NCBI RefSeq assembly: GCF_047275745.1
Contig: NZ_JBKQWU010000010.1
Span: forward strand, 45,608-109,607
Length of the DNA: 64,000 nucleotides
Origin: Amaricoccus sp047275745
GTDB lineage: Bacteria > Pseudomonadota > Alphaproteobacteria > Rhodobacterales > Rhodobacteraceae
Direction of reading: 5' to 3'
Part shown: in pieces, positions 52,512 to 61,257 of the stretch
Position numbering within the stretch: the stretch's first letter is position 1
Layout: every line of letters starts with the position of its first letter
Position numbers and translations under genes: made by a program
Notes under the pieces: generated by a model
Database searches by the model: none
Seen by the model: the letters and a program-made list of their open reading frames with translations, nothing else
What the model was told of the DNA's origin: nothing

Positions 52512-53477
52512 ATGAGTGCCGAAGGGACTGAACTGAACGACCGCTCGATCTCGCGGCCTCCATCCCAGGCGGAGATCCTCACCGACCGCGCCTTTCGCGG
52601 GCTCGCCTATGCCTCGGGGGTGCTCATCGTTCTCCTGCTGGTCTACATCCTCTGGAAGATCGGCGCGCAGGCCGCGCCGGCCATCGCGCGGGACGGCCTC
52701 GGCTTCCTGACGCGCGCGGTCTGGGACCCGCAGAACGGCGAATACGGCATTCTCGCGGAGATCTGGGGCACACTCTACAGCTCGATCCTCGCGCTCATCA
52801 TCGCGGGTTTCTTCGGCGTCGCCGTCGCGATCTTCCTGACGCAGGACTTCCTCGACCCCCGGCTCGCGCGGGTGTTCCGCACGACGATCGAGCTTCTCGC
52901 GGCGATCCCCTCGGTCGTCTTCGGCCTCTGGGGCATCTACGTGGTGATCCCGGCGCTGCGCCCGATCGCGAACTTCCTGCACAGCAATTTCGACTTCATC
53001 CCGCTCTTCGCGACCCCGATGGGCGGCCCCGGCCTCGCACCGGCGGTCATCGTGCTGTCGATCATGGTGCTGCCGACCGTGGCCGCGATCAGCCAGGACG
53101 CCTTCCAGCTCATCCCGTTCAAGGTGAAGGAAGCGGCCTATGGCATGGGCACGACCCGCTGGGAGGCGATCCAGAAAGTCATGCTGCCGACCGCGGCGAG
53201 CGGCATCTCGGCCTCGCTCGTGCTCGGCTTCGGGCGCGCGCTCGGCGAGACCATGGCGCTCGCGATGCTGATCGGCAATGCGAACCAGATCAGCCTGTCA
53301 CTATTCTCTCCGGCCAACACGCTCGCATCGCTCCTCGCATCCCAGTTTCCCGAGGCGGGACCGATCGAGGTGCAGCAGCTGATGTACGCGGCGCTCGCGC
53401 TCCTCGCCATCACGCTCATCGTCAACATCGCCGGCACGATCATCATGGCGATGTCCAAGAAGCAAACGGTGGCCTGA
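52512..53477 (+). CDS. pstC: Phosphate ABC transporter permease PstC
   Basis: A 321-residue inner-membrane permease. About six helices are seen, with a cytoplasmic EAA loop EAAYGMGTTRWEAIQKVMLP that contacts the ATPase and the conserved LELLAAIPSVVFGLWG-like ELLAAIPSVVFGLWG. Length is normal. ATG 52512 (MSAEGTE) has GGAAGG upstream. pstA follows after 2 nt. It forms the channel together with PstA. Confidence 0.94.
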   Translation: MSAEGTELNDRSISRPPSQAEILTDRAFRGLAYASGVLIVLLLVYILWKIGAQAAPAIARDGLGFLTRAVWDPQNGEYGILAEIWGTLYSSILALIIAGFFGVAVAIFLTQDFLDPRLARVFRTTIELLAAIPSVVFGLWGIYVVIPALRPIANFLHSNFDFIPLFATPMGGPGLAPAVIVLSIMVLPTVAAISQDAFQLIPFKVKEAAYGMGTTRWEAIQKVMLPTAASGISASLVLGFGRALGETMALAMLIGNANQISLSLFSPANTLASLLASQFPEAGPIEVQQLMYAALALLAITLIVNIAGTIIMAMSKKQTVA

Positions 53478-53479
53478 TC

Positions 53480-54364
53480 ATGACCATTCACGCGGATCTC
53501 CCCGAAACCCGGGTCCCGAGCCTCGATCGCGATCTCTCCGACCGGCGCGCGCTGCGGAACATGATCCAGACCGGCCTGCTCTGGGTCATCGCGCTCGCCG
53601 CCGCGGTGCCGCTCATCTCCGTGCTCTACATGCTGATCACGCAGGGCGGCGCCCGCCTCGGCCTCGAAGTCCTGACGGCGCTGCCGCCGGCCGGGCTCGA
53701 GCCCGGCGGCGGCTTCGGCAATGCGATCCTCGGCACGCTCGTCATGGTGGCGATCGCCTCGGCGATCTCGGTTCCGCTCGGCATCATCTCCGGTGTCCTC
53801 CTCGGCGCCATCGCACCGACGAGCCGCGTCTCGGATGTCGTCCGCTTCATCGGCAAGGTGCTGACCGGCTTCCCGTCGATCCTGGCCGGTGTCTTCGTCT
53901 ACGCCTGGCTCGTTCTCATGATGGGCACCTATTCGGCCATCGCCGGCGGCGTCGCCCTCGCGGTCCTGATGGTCCCGACCGTGATGCTGACGGCGGAACA
54001 GGCGGTCCGCATGGTGCCGCAACGGATGAAGGACGCCGCGATCGGCATGGGCTGCACCCAGACGCAGGTGATCTGGAAGGTCACGCTGCCGACCGCGATG
54101 CCGGGCATCCTGACGGGCGTGATGCTCGCGGTGGCGGGCGCTTCCGGGGAATCGGCGCCCCTCCTTTTCACCGCGCTCTTTTCCAACTATTGGCTCGGCA
54201 GTTTCACCGAACCGACGGCTTCGCTCTCGATCCTCATCTACAACTTCTCCGGCATGCCCTTCCCGAACCAGATCGAGCTCGCCTGGGCGGCGTCGCTCGT
54301 CCTCGTGATGATCGTGCTCATCTTCAACATCCTCAGCCGCCTCATCGGCGCGCGTCGTGTCTGA
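53480..54364 (+). CDS. pstA: Phosphate ABC transporter permease PstA
   Basis: A 294-residue permease partner of PstC. The EAA-type loop is DAAIGMGCTQTQVIWKVTLP, and the conserved FPSILAGVFVYAW lies in the preceding helix. About six membrane helices are visible. It starts 2 nt after pstC and is followed closely by pstB, with the usual operon spacing. Length is normal for the family. Confidence 0.94.
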   Translation: MTIHADLPETRVPSLDRDLSDRRALRNMIQTGLLWVIALAAAVPLISVLYMLITQGGARLGLEVLTALPPAGLEPGGGFGNAILGTLVMVAIASAISVPLGIISGVLLGAIAPTSRVSDVVRFIGKVLTGFPSILAGVFVYAWLVLMMGTYSAIAGGVALAVLMVPTVMLTAEQAVRMVPQRMKDAAIGMGCTQTQVIWKVTLPTAMPGILTGVMLAVAGASGESAPLLFTALFSNYWLGSFTEPTASLSILIYNFSGMPFPNQIELAWAASLVLVMIVLIFNILSRLIGARRV

Positions 54365-54368
54365 TCCA

Positions 54369-55220
54369 ATGCAAGGAAACTCGGCCATGGTCTCCCTCAA
54401 CACCGTCGAAACCACCGGCGCGCCGCGGACGGGGCTCGCCACCGATCCCGCGATCGCCATCGATGCCAAGGTGGAGAAGATCTACTACGGCGATTTCCTC
54501 GCGGTCCGCGACAGCCATGTCCCGATCGAGAAGGGCAAGATCACCGGCTTCATCGGCCCGTCGGGCTGCGGCAAGTCCACCGTGCTCCGCTCGCTCAACC
54601 GGATGAATGACCTGATCCCGAGCTTCCGCCTCATGGGTTCGGTCCGCTTCCTCGGCCAGGACATCTACGCGAAATCGGTCGATCCGGTCGTCGTGCGCCG
54701 TCACATCGGCATGGTGTTCCAGCAGCCGAATCCGTTCTCGATGTCGATCTACGAGAACGTCGCCTTCGGCCTGCGCCTCAACCGCTTCAAGGGCGACTAT
54801 GACGAGCGGGTCGAAAGCGCGCTGCGCAAGGCGGGTCTCTGGAACGAGGTCAAGGACAAGCTGAAGCAGAACGGCCTCGCGCTCTCCGGTGGCCAGCAGC
54901 AGCGGCTCTGCATCGCCCGCGCCATCGCGACCTCGCCGACCGTGCTCCTGATGGACGAGCCCTGCTCCGCCCTCGACCCGATCGCCACCCGCATCATCGA
55001 AGAACTGATGCTGGAGCTGAAGCAGGACTATTCGGTCGCCATCGTGACGCACAACATGCAGCAGGCGATGCGCGTCGCCGACAAGACGGCCTTCTTCTCG
55101 GTCGACATCTCCAAGGGCGGCCGTACCGGCTTCCTCGTCGAGCAGGGCGAGACGCGGCAGATCTTCCATGATCCGCGAGAGAAGCTTACCAAGGACTATA
55201 TCTCGGGCGAGTTCAGCTGA
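54369..55220 (+). CDS. pstB: Phosphate ABC transporter ATPase PstB
   Basis: A 283-residue ABC ATPase powering phosphate import. Walker A is GPSGCGKST, the signature is LSGGQQQRLCIARAIA, Walker B is VLLMDEP with Cys-Ser-Ala-Leu-Asp after it, and the switch His is in VTHNM. The start is uncertain: ATG 54369 is close behind the pstA stop, ATG 54387 has AAGGAAA upstream, and GTG 54357 overlaps pstA. No phoU follows; the Fic-like gene is next. Confidence 0.94.
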   Translation: MQGNSAMVSLNTVETTGAPRTGLATDPAIAIDAKVEKIYYGDFLAVRDSHVPIEKGKITGFIGPSGCGKSTVLRSLNRMNDLIPSFRLMGSVRFLGQDIYAKSVDPVVVRRHIGMVFQQPNPFSMSIYENVAFGLRLNRFKGDYDERVESALRKAGLWNEVKDKLKQNGLALSGGQQQRLCIARAIATSPTVLLMDEPCSALDPIATRIIEELMLELKQDYSVAIVTHNMQQAMRVADKTAFFSVDISKGGRTGFLVEQGETRQIFHDPREKLTKDYISGEFS

Positions 55221-55284
55221 TCGCGCGACCTCGCGACTGGCGGACCGCTCGCCGGCACGCCAGGTCCGCGGGGGGAGGACGGCG

Positions 55285-55965
55285 ATGGAATGGCGCAGGC
55301 TCGATCTCGGGCGTATCGAGGAAGCCCTACGTGTCCTGCTTCGCCTGCCGGACATGACCGAACGCTGGCAGCGGCTCCGCGAAGAGCCGCTGACCGACGA
55401 CGCGACGCGGCGCCTCATCGAGGGCTATCGCTATGTCGATCGACTGCTCGCGGAGCGGATCGACATCTTCGCCTATGGCCAGAGCGGCAAGATCCTCGAA
55501 CTCAATCACCGCGTTCTCTGCGGCGTCTCTCCGGAGCGGCGGGCAAGCTTCCAGTCGCATCTGACAGCGACCGAGCGGCATTTCTATGACGATCCGCTCG
55601 GCGGCATCTCGGCGCTCAGCGAACGTTACTCCCGTTGGCAGCGCCATGCGCCGGAGACGCTCGCGGCGGAGATCTATGTGCAGGCGGTGAGCGCGCCGCA
55701 GCTTTTCCTGGAGGGCAACAGCCGCACCGCCGCCCTGATCGCGAGCTATTGTCTCGCGCGGGCCGGGCTGCCGCCTCTCGTCGTGACGGTCGGCCGGCTC
55801 GACGAGTACCACGGGCTCGCCGAACGCATCGCGGCGCTGAGCCGGGACGGGATCACCGGGATGCTCACCTTCGGCATCTGCGCGCGGCGGATGACGCAGT
55901 TCATCCGCGAGAGCGCCGATCCGGCCTTTCTCACGCCGCGCCCGGTTTCGGCGAGGGTCGTGTGA
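55285..55965 (+). CDS. Degenerate Fic-fold protein in the pst locus
   Basis: A 226-residue, mostly helical protein. Its only recognisable motif is QLFLEGNSRTAA (residues 139-150), aligned with the Fic motif HxFx[D/E]GNGRxxR. The catalytic His is Gln139, the second Gly is Ser146 and the final Arg is Ala150. AMP-transfer is therefore unlikely, although phosphate-binding loop residues GN remain. GGAGG precedes ATG 55285. It lies 64 bp after pstB, where phoU is often found, and before the sqd genes. Its role is unknown; nucleotide or phosphate sensing is one possibility. Confidence 0.7.
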   Translation: MEWRRLDLGRIEEALRVLLRLPDMTERWQRLREEPLTDDATRRLIEGYRYVDRLLAERIDIFAYGQSGKILELNHRVLCGVSPERRASFQSHLTATERHFYDDPLGGISALSERYSRWQRHAPETLAAEIYVQAVSAPQLFLEGNSRTAALIASYCLARAGLPPLVVTVGRLDEYHGLAERIAALSRDGITGMLTFGICARRMTQFIRESADPAFLTPRPVSARVV

Positions 55966-56041
55966 GTCGCATCTGGTGTTCCGGGGCCATCCTGTGACTT
56001 ATTAACACTACGTCCGCGCGCCGGGATCGGACGGGCCGATC

Positions 56042-56059
56042 CTGTATGGGAAGTGTCAC
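56042..56059 (+). promoter_or_regulatory. Candidate Pho box upstream of sqdB
   Basis: CTGTATG (56042-56048) and GTGTCAC (56053-56059) are 11 bp apart, with GGAA between, which is the same spacer sequence found in the pst Pho box. A weaker third repeat TCTTGAT (56064-56070) follows. It lies 50 bp before sqdB. Confidence 0.6.
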
Positions 56060-56108
56060 ACAGTCTTGATAGGGAGCGGTCGGTTTTTTCACGGAGGGGA
56101 GTAGGGCC

Positions 56109-57329
56109 ATGAAGATCGCGGTTCTGGGTGGCGACGGGTTCGTCGGCTGGCCGACCTCGCTGCATCTGTCCGATCAGGGGCACGAGGTGCATATCCTCGA
56201 CAACCTCAGCCGCCGCTGGATCGATACCGAGCTTGGCGTCCAGTCGCTGACGCCGATGGATTCGATCCAGGAGCGCAGCCGCGTCTGGCACGCGGAGACC
56301 GGCCGGCGCATCCACTTCCATCTGATCGATCTCGCCAAGGACTACGAGATCCTGAAATCCTGGCTCGCCGCCGAACGTCCCGACGCGGTCATCCATTTCG
56401 CCGAGCAGCGCGCCGCGCCCTATTCGATGAAGTCCGACCGGCACAAGAACTACACGGTCTCCAACAACGTCAACGCGACGCACAATGTGCTGAACGCGCT
56501 GGTCGAGATCGAACTCGACGCGCATCTCATCCATCTCGGGACCATGGGGGTCTATGGCTATTCGACCATCGGCGCCGCGATCCCGGAGGGATACCTTCCG
56601 GTCGATATCGAGACGCTTTCCGGTGAGAAGAAGCGGCAGGAGATCCTCTATCCGACGCGCCCCGGCTCGATCTACCACATGACCAAGAGCCTCGATCAGA
56701 TCCTGTTCCAGTTCTACGCCCAGAACGACGGGCTCCGGATCACCGATCTGCATCAGGGGATCGTCTGGGGCACGCATACCGAACAGACGCGGCGGCATGC
56801 CCAGCTGATCAACCGCTTCGACTATGACGGCGACTACGGCACGGTGCTGAACCGCTTCCTGATCCAGGCGGCGATCGACTATCCGCTGACGGTGCACGGG
56901 ACCGGTGGCCAGACCCGGGCCTTCATTCATATCCAGGACTCCGTGCGCTGCGTCGAACTCGCATTGCTCGACGCGCCGAAGCGGGGCGAACGGGTCAAGG
57001 TCTTCAACCAGATGACCGAGACGCACCGCGTCCGCGACCTTGCCGAGATGGTGGCGACCCTCACCGGCGGGCGCATCGCCTGGCTGCCCAATCCGCGCAA
57101 GGAAGCCGCCGAGAACGATCTCATCGTCGAGAACCGGCAGTTTCTCGACCTCGGGCTCCAGCCGATCACCCTCGCCGAGGGGCTGCTGTCGGAAGTGGTC
57201 GAGGTCGCGAAGAAATTCGCCTACCGCGTCGATCGCGCCCGCGTGCCGGCGGTCTCCGCCTGGACCCGCGAGATCGGCAAGCTTGTCGAGCGCGATCCCG
57301 AGGGCCGCGCGCTCCGCTCGGTCTCCTGA
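56109..57329 (+). CDS. sqdB: UDP-sulfoquinovose synthase
   Basis: A 406-residue extended SDR that converts UDP-glucose and sulfite to UDP-sulfoquinovose, the head-group donor of sulfolipid. NAD motif is LGGDGFVGWPTS (residues ~6-17). The substrate and catalytic elements HFAEQRAAPYSMKS, HLGTMGVYGY (Thr) and YHMTKSLDQ (Tyr/Lys) match SqdB/SQD1, as does ITDLHQGIVWGT. GGAGGGG lies upstream of ATG 56109. sqdD overlaps its stop by 1 nt. Confidence 0.95.
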   Translation: MKIAVLGGDGFVGWPTSLHLSDQGHEVHILDNLSRRWIDTELGVQSLTPMDSIQERSRVWHAETGRRIHFHLIDLAKDYEILKSWLAAERPDAVIHFAEQRAAPYSMKSDRHKNYTVSNNVNATHNVLNALVEIELDAHLIHLGTMGVYGYSTIGAAIPEGYLPVDIETLSGEKKRQEILYPTRPGSIYHMTKSLDQILFQFYAQNDGLRITDLHQGIVWGTHTEQTRRHAQLINRFDYDGDYGTVLNRFLIQAAIDYPLTVHGTGGQTRAFIHIQDSVRCVELALLDAPKRGERVKVFNQMTETHRVRDLAEMVATLTGGRIAWLPNPRKEAAENDLIVENRQFLDLGLQPITLAEGLLSEVVEVAKKFAYRVDRARVPAVSAWTREIGKLVERDPEGRALRSVS

Positions 57330-58192
57330 TGCTGCCGGAGGGCGCCCCGGCGGCGGATCACGCACCGGTCAGCACCCACGCCTATGCGACGCTGGTGACG
57401 AACGCCGATTACGCGCTCGGCGCCCGCGCGCTCTGCCGCTCGCTCCGGCTGACCGGAACGCAGGCCGATATCGTGGTGCTGCATACCGGCGGCGTCTCCG
57501 GGCCGGATCTGGAGCCGATGCATGAATTCGGCGTGCGCCTCGCGCGCTGCGATCTGCTCCCGACCTCGGCCGCGTTCAACGCGGCGCATGGCCGCGACCG
57601 GCTGCATGGCGCGGCACCCTTCACCAAGGGCGAGAAGCCGGCCTTTCACACGCCGCTCGACAATTTCGTCAAGCTGAGACTCTGGCAGATGGAGGAATAC
57701 GAGCGCGTCGTCTTCATCGACGCCGACGCGCTCGTCCTGCGAAACCTCGATATCCTGTTCCAGTACCCGGAATTCTCCGCCGCGCCGAACGTCTACGAGA
57801 GTCTCGGGGATTTCACCCGGCTGAACTCGGGGGTCTTCGTCGCGAAACCCTCGGCCGCGACCTTCGCCGCGATGCTCGCCCGGCTCGATGCGCCGGGGGT
57901 GTTCTGGCGCCGGACGGATCAGACCTTCCTGCAGAGTTTCTTCCCCGGCTGGCACGGGCTGCCGGTCTACTGCAACCTGCTGCAATACGTCTGGTTCAAC
58001 CTGCCCGATCTCTGGGACTGGGCCTCGGTCCGCGTGCTGCACTATCAATACGAGAAGCCCTGGCAGGACCATGCGAAGGCGGATCAGGTGCGGCCGCTGA
58101 TCGACCTGTGGCGGGCTTATCTCACGGGCGAGAACATCCCGCCCGACATCGCCGCCCTGCCGGGGCCGAAGGAGGGCGCATGCGGGTCCTGA
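57329..58192 (+). CDS. sqdD: Glycosyltransferase family 8 protein SqdD
   Basis: A 287-residue GT8/glycogenin-like glycosyltransferase. The DxD metal site is VVFIDADALVLRN (residues ~128-140), followed by the LNSGVFVAKPS acceptor-side element and QTFLQSFFP. In Rhodobacter sphaeroides the middle gene of sqdBDC is a GT of this group, and the order here is identical, so it is expected to act in sulfolipid head-group transfer. It overlaps sqdB by 1 nt and sqdC by 13 nt. Confidence 0.88.
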   Translation: MLPEGAPAADHAPVSTHAYATLVTNADYALGARALCRSLRLTGTQADIVVLHTGGVSGPDLEPMHEFGVRLARCDLLPTSAAFNAAHGRDRLHGAAPFTKGEKPAFHTPLDNFVKLRLWQMEEYERVVFIDADALVLRNLDILFQYPEFSAAPNVYESLGDFTRLNSGVFVAKPSAATFAAMLARLDAPGVFWRRTDQTFLQSFFPGWHGLPVYCNLLQYVWFNLPDLWDWASVRVLHYQYEKPWQDHAKADQVRPLIDLWRAYLTGENIPPDIAALPGPKEGACGS

Positions 58193-59040
58193 TCACCGGT
58201 GCGACCGGCCGCGTCGGCCGCTTCATCCTCGCAGATCTGCTGGCCGCCGGCTACGATGTCGCGACGCTCGGCCGCGCGCCGGTTCCGGGCGTCGAGTATT
58301 TCGCCTGGCAGCTCGGGGTGCCGGTTTCGCTGCCCGAAGCGGGCGCGCTGGTCCACGCGGCCTTCGACCATGTGCCGGGCCTCTACCGGGGTGGCGAGGG
58401 CGACGATCCCGAGGGCTTCTGGCGCCGCAATGTCGAAGGCTCGCGCCTGCTCTTCGAGGAGGCGATGCGCCAGGGCATTCACCGCGCCATCTTCCTGTCG
58501 AGCCGCGCGGCCTATGGCGACCCGATGCCCGGCGCGATCCTCGATGAATCCGAGCCGCCCGCGCCCGGCGGGACGCTCTACGGTCAGGGCAAGCACGCGA
58601 CCGAGCAGATGCTGGACGCGCTGGCGGATCAGGGTCTGCGCCCGGTCTCGCTGCGCGCGACGGGCGTCTTCGGCCATCTGCCGGGCGGGCCGGAGCACAA
58701 ATGGGTGGGGCTCTTCCGCGGCTATCTCGCGGGCGAGCCGATCGCGCCCCGTGTCGCGACCGAGGTGCATGGCGCCGATGTCGCCGCCGCGGTCCGGCTG
58801 ATGCTGGAACGCGGCGAGACCGAGCGGTTCTACAACGTCTCCGACCTCGTGCTCGACCGGAGCGATCTGCTGGCGCGGGTGGCCGAACTGACGGGCGTGA
58901 CCCACGCCCTGCCGGAGCGCGCCGATGCCGGGGGACTCGCGGTGATGGCGACCGACCGGCTCCGGGCGCTCGGCTGGCGGCCGGACGGGCTGGCCCGGCT
59001 CGACGCGGACCTGCCGGAGCTCGTCGCCGCGGCGCGGTGA
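58180..59040 (+). CDS. sqdC: NAD-dependent epimerase/reductase SqdC
   Basis: A 286-residue short-chain-type epimerase or reductase. The coenzyme motif is VLITGATGRVGRFILADLLA (residues 3-22), and the active-site region contains FLSSRAAYGD with LYGQGKHATEQML (Tyr-x3-Lys). It completes sqdBDC in the Rhodobacter order. Loss of sqdC in R. sphaeroides disturbs sulfolipid accumulation, so a role there is inferred. GGAGG lies just before ATG 58180. Confidence 0.85.
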   Translation: MRVLITGATGRVGRFILADLLAAGYDVATLGRAPVPGVEYFAWQLGVPVSLPEAGALVHAAFDHVPGLYRGGEGDDPEGFWRRNVEGSRLLFEEAMRQGIHRAIFLSSRAAYGDPMPGAILDESEPPAPGGTLYGQGKHATEQMLDALADQGLRPVSLRATGVFGHLPGGPEHKWVGLFRGYLAGEPIAPRVATEVHGADVAAAVRLMLERGETERFYNVSDLVLDRSDLLARVAELTGVTHALPERADAGGLAVMATDRLRALGWRPDGLARLDADLPELVAAAR

Positions 59041-59061
59041 ACGGCGGGATCGAAGTCCGTC

Positions 59062-59382
59062 CTACGCATCCGTCTCGGCGAGCACCCAGTCGCGATAATC
59101 CTCCGTCACCATCGTCACCGGATGGGCGAGGATGCAGGGCAGATCGTAGGGATGCAGTTGCCGGGCGAGCGTCGCGAGCGGGCGAAAGAGCGTGGCGCGG
59201 GTCTTCAGGAACAGCGGCACCTCCGGCGAGGTCTCCCGCGCGCCGCGCCAGGTGTAGTGGCTCGTCACCCCGGCGCCGATATTCGCGCAGGCCGCGAGCC
59301 GGCGGTCGAGCGCGGCCCCGGCGATGCGCGTCGCGGTTTCCGCGTCGGGGCAGAGGATCTCGACGGTCACGATCTCGGTCAT
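59062..59382 (-). CDS. cutA: Divalent-cation tolerance protein CutA
   Basis: A 106-residue CutA1-fold trimer-forming protein. The family pattern ATRIAGAALDRRLAACANI (near residue 17) and the C-terminal HPYDLPCILAHPVTMVTEDY, with the signature EVPLFLKT between them, are clear. It is linked to metal tolerance in bacteria; the mechanism is debated. It is convergent with sqdC across 21 bp and divergent from the SGNH gene. Confidence 0.92.
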   Translation of the reverse strand: MTEIVTVEILCPDAETATRIAGAALDRRLAACANIGAGVTSHYTWRGARETSPEVPLFLKTRATLFRPLATLARQLHPYDLPCILAHPVTMVTEDYRDWVLAETDA

Positions 59383-59495
59383 GGCAGCTCCCTCAGGTCC
59401 GCTCGGCGGAAGTCGTTGCGCCGGCCAGTATGCTTCGTTACGCCTGATCTTCCACCCCGTGCGCGACGCGGGGAAAAGACGAAAAGGGGGAGCGA

Positions 59496-60143
59496 ATGAA
59501 GATCCGGTCGGTGATGTGCTACGGCGACAGCAACACCCACGGCACGATGCCGATGAGCGCGCTGGGCGATCTCGGCCGCTTCGGACCGGAGACGCGCTGG
59601 CCCGGCGTGCTCGCCGCGGCGCTCGGCGAGGGCTGGCGGGTGGTCGAGGAAGGGCTGCCCGGCCGGACCACGGTGATGCCCGATCCGATCGGCGGAGCGC
59701 ATCGCAACGGGCTCGCCATCCTGCCCGCGCTCCTTGACAGCCACCGGCCGCTCGACCTGGTGGCGCTGATGCTCGGCACCAATGACATGAAGCTGCGCTT
59801 TCAGGTGCCGGTGATCGAGATGGCCGATGCCGTGACCGCGCTCGTCAACACCGTCCGGACAAGCAACGCCGGGGTCGGGGGCGCCGCCCCCGCGGTCCTC
59901 CTGATCGCGCCGCCGCCGGTCTTGGAGGCGGGCTGTCTCGCGGAGATCTTCGAGGGCGGCGCGGAGAAGTCGAAGCGGCTCGGCGCGGTCTATGCCGAGG
60001 TGGCCGCGCGGTTCGATCTGCCGTTTCTGAACGCGGGACAGGTGATCGAGTCGAGCCCGCTCGACGGGGTTCATTTCGACGCCGAGGCGCATGCGCGGCT
60101 TGGCGAGGCGGTCGCGGGCGCGATCGCCCGTCTCCCGATCTGA
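59496..60143 (+). CDS. SGNH/GDSL hydrolase (arylesterase-like)
   Basis: A 215-residue esterase-fold hydrolase. Block I is MCYGDSNTHGTMP (residues 7-19) with the catalytic Ser, block III carries LMLGTNDMKLRF, and block V is DGVHFDAEAHARLGEAV with Asp and His. No signal peptide is seen, so it is likely cytosolic. The substrate is not known; the adjacent ribokinase (9 nt downstream) and sugar-transport genes suggest a sugar ester. Confidence 0.85.
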   Translation: MKIRSVMCYGDSNTHGTMPMSALGDLGRFGPETRWPGVLAAALGEGWRVVEEGLPGRTTVMPDPIGGAHRNGLAILPALLDSHRPLDLVALMLGTNDMKLRFQVPVIEMADAVTALVNTVRTSNAGVGGAAPAVLLIAPPPVLEAGCLAEIFEGGAEKSKRLGAVYAEVAARFDLPFLNAGQVIESSPLDGVHFDAEAHARLGEAVAGAIARLPI

Positions 60144-60152
60144 GGGGCGATC

Positions 60153-61191
60153 ATGGGCAGGATTGTGATCCTCGGTGTCTTCAACGCGGACACCACCTAT
60201 CGCGCCGAGCGGATGCCCCGGATCGGCGAAACGCTGCACGGCCTCGGTTTCGCGCTCGGGCCGGGTGGCAAGGGCTCGAACCAGGCGGTGGCGGCCGGTC
60301 GGCTCGGCGCCGAGGTGACGATCATCTCCCGGCTCGGCCAGGATGCTTTCGCCGAGATGGCGCTCGATCTCTGGCGGTCGGCGGGCGTCACGCCGGCGGT
60401 GACACGCTCCGCCGACGGGCATACCGGCGCCGCCTTCATCTTCGTGGAGGCCGGAACCGGCAACAATGCGATCATCATCGCGCCGGGCGCCGCGGGTGAG
60501 CTCGGCCCGGGCGATCTCGAGGCGCGGGCGGAACTGATCGAAGGGGCGGATGTCTTCCTGACCCAGCTCGAACAGCCGCTCGCCGCGGCCGCGCGCGGGC
60601 TTGAGCTTGCCCGGGCGGCGGGGGCGGCCACGATCCTGAACCCCGCGCCCGGCCGGCGCCTGCCGGGCGACCTGCTCCGCCTCTGCGACTATGTCACGCC
60701 GAACGAGACCGAGGCGGAGGACATGACCGGGATCGCGGTCAAGGGTCCCGATGACGCGCGGGCGGCGGGGCAGGCGCTGCTCGATCTCGGCGCGGGGAAC
60801 GCGGTGATAACGCTGGGTGCGCGCGGCGTCCTCTGGTGCGCGCCGGGTGGCGCGGAGCTCATCNCCCGATGACGCGCGGGCGGCGGGGCAGGCGCTGCTC
60901 GATCTCGGCGCGGGGAACGCGGTGATAACGCTGGGTGCGCGCGGCGTCCTCTGGTGCGCGCCGGGTGGCGCGGAGCTCATCCCCGCGATGGCGCCGGGCC
61001 CGGTCGCGGAAACGGTCGGCGCGGGCGATGCCTTCAACGGCGGGCTGGCCGCGGCGCTGGCGAGCGGGATGGCTCCGCGCGAGGCGCTGCGCTTCGCGAG
61101 CGCCGTCGCCGGGATCTCCGTGACCCGGCCCGGCGCGGCCGCCTCGATGCCGACGCGCGCCGAGGTCGAGGAGCTGCTCGCCCGGAGTTGA
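60153..61191 (+). pseudogene. rbsK: Ribokinase, disrupted in this assembly by a 117-bp duplication and one N
   Basis: A PfkB-family kinase phosphorylating ribose or a related sugar. The N-terminal half has GPGGKGSNQAVAAGRLG (residues ~38-54); the C-terminal signature DTVGAGDAFNGG-like TVGAGDAFNGG lies after the repeat. A 117-bp segment (60747-60863) is repeated exactly at 60865-60981 with a single N at 60864; the 118-bp insertion shifts the frame. Removing it gives one continuous 306-residue ribokinase, so the defect is almost certainly an assembly artefact and not a true pseudogene. Confidence 0.88.
60747..60981. repeat. Exact 117-bp direct repeat flanking a single N
   Basis: The left copy is 60747-60863, the N is base 60864, and the right copy is 60865-60981. 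The copies are identical. This is the signature of two contig ends with unresolved overlap joined by one N. Confidence 0.95.
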
Positions 61192-61219
61192 ACCCCGGAA
61201 TTGAACCCGGAACCGATCC
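61181..61219. repeat. 13-bp tandem repeat over the ribokinase stop
   Basis: CCCGGAGTTGAAC (61181), CCCGGAATTGAAC (61194) and a weaker CCGGAACCGATCC (61207) follow one another. The first contains the ribokinase TGA (61189-61191). It is the third tandem repeat in the window that includes or overlaps a gene's stop codon. Confidence 0.75.
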
Positions 61220-61257
61220 CCGGGGGCCGGACCCTGGGATCGGGCCCGGGGGGCGAG

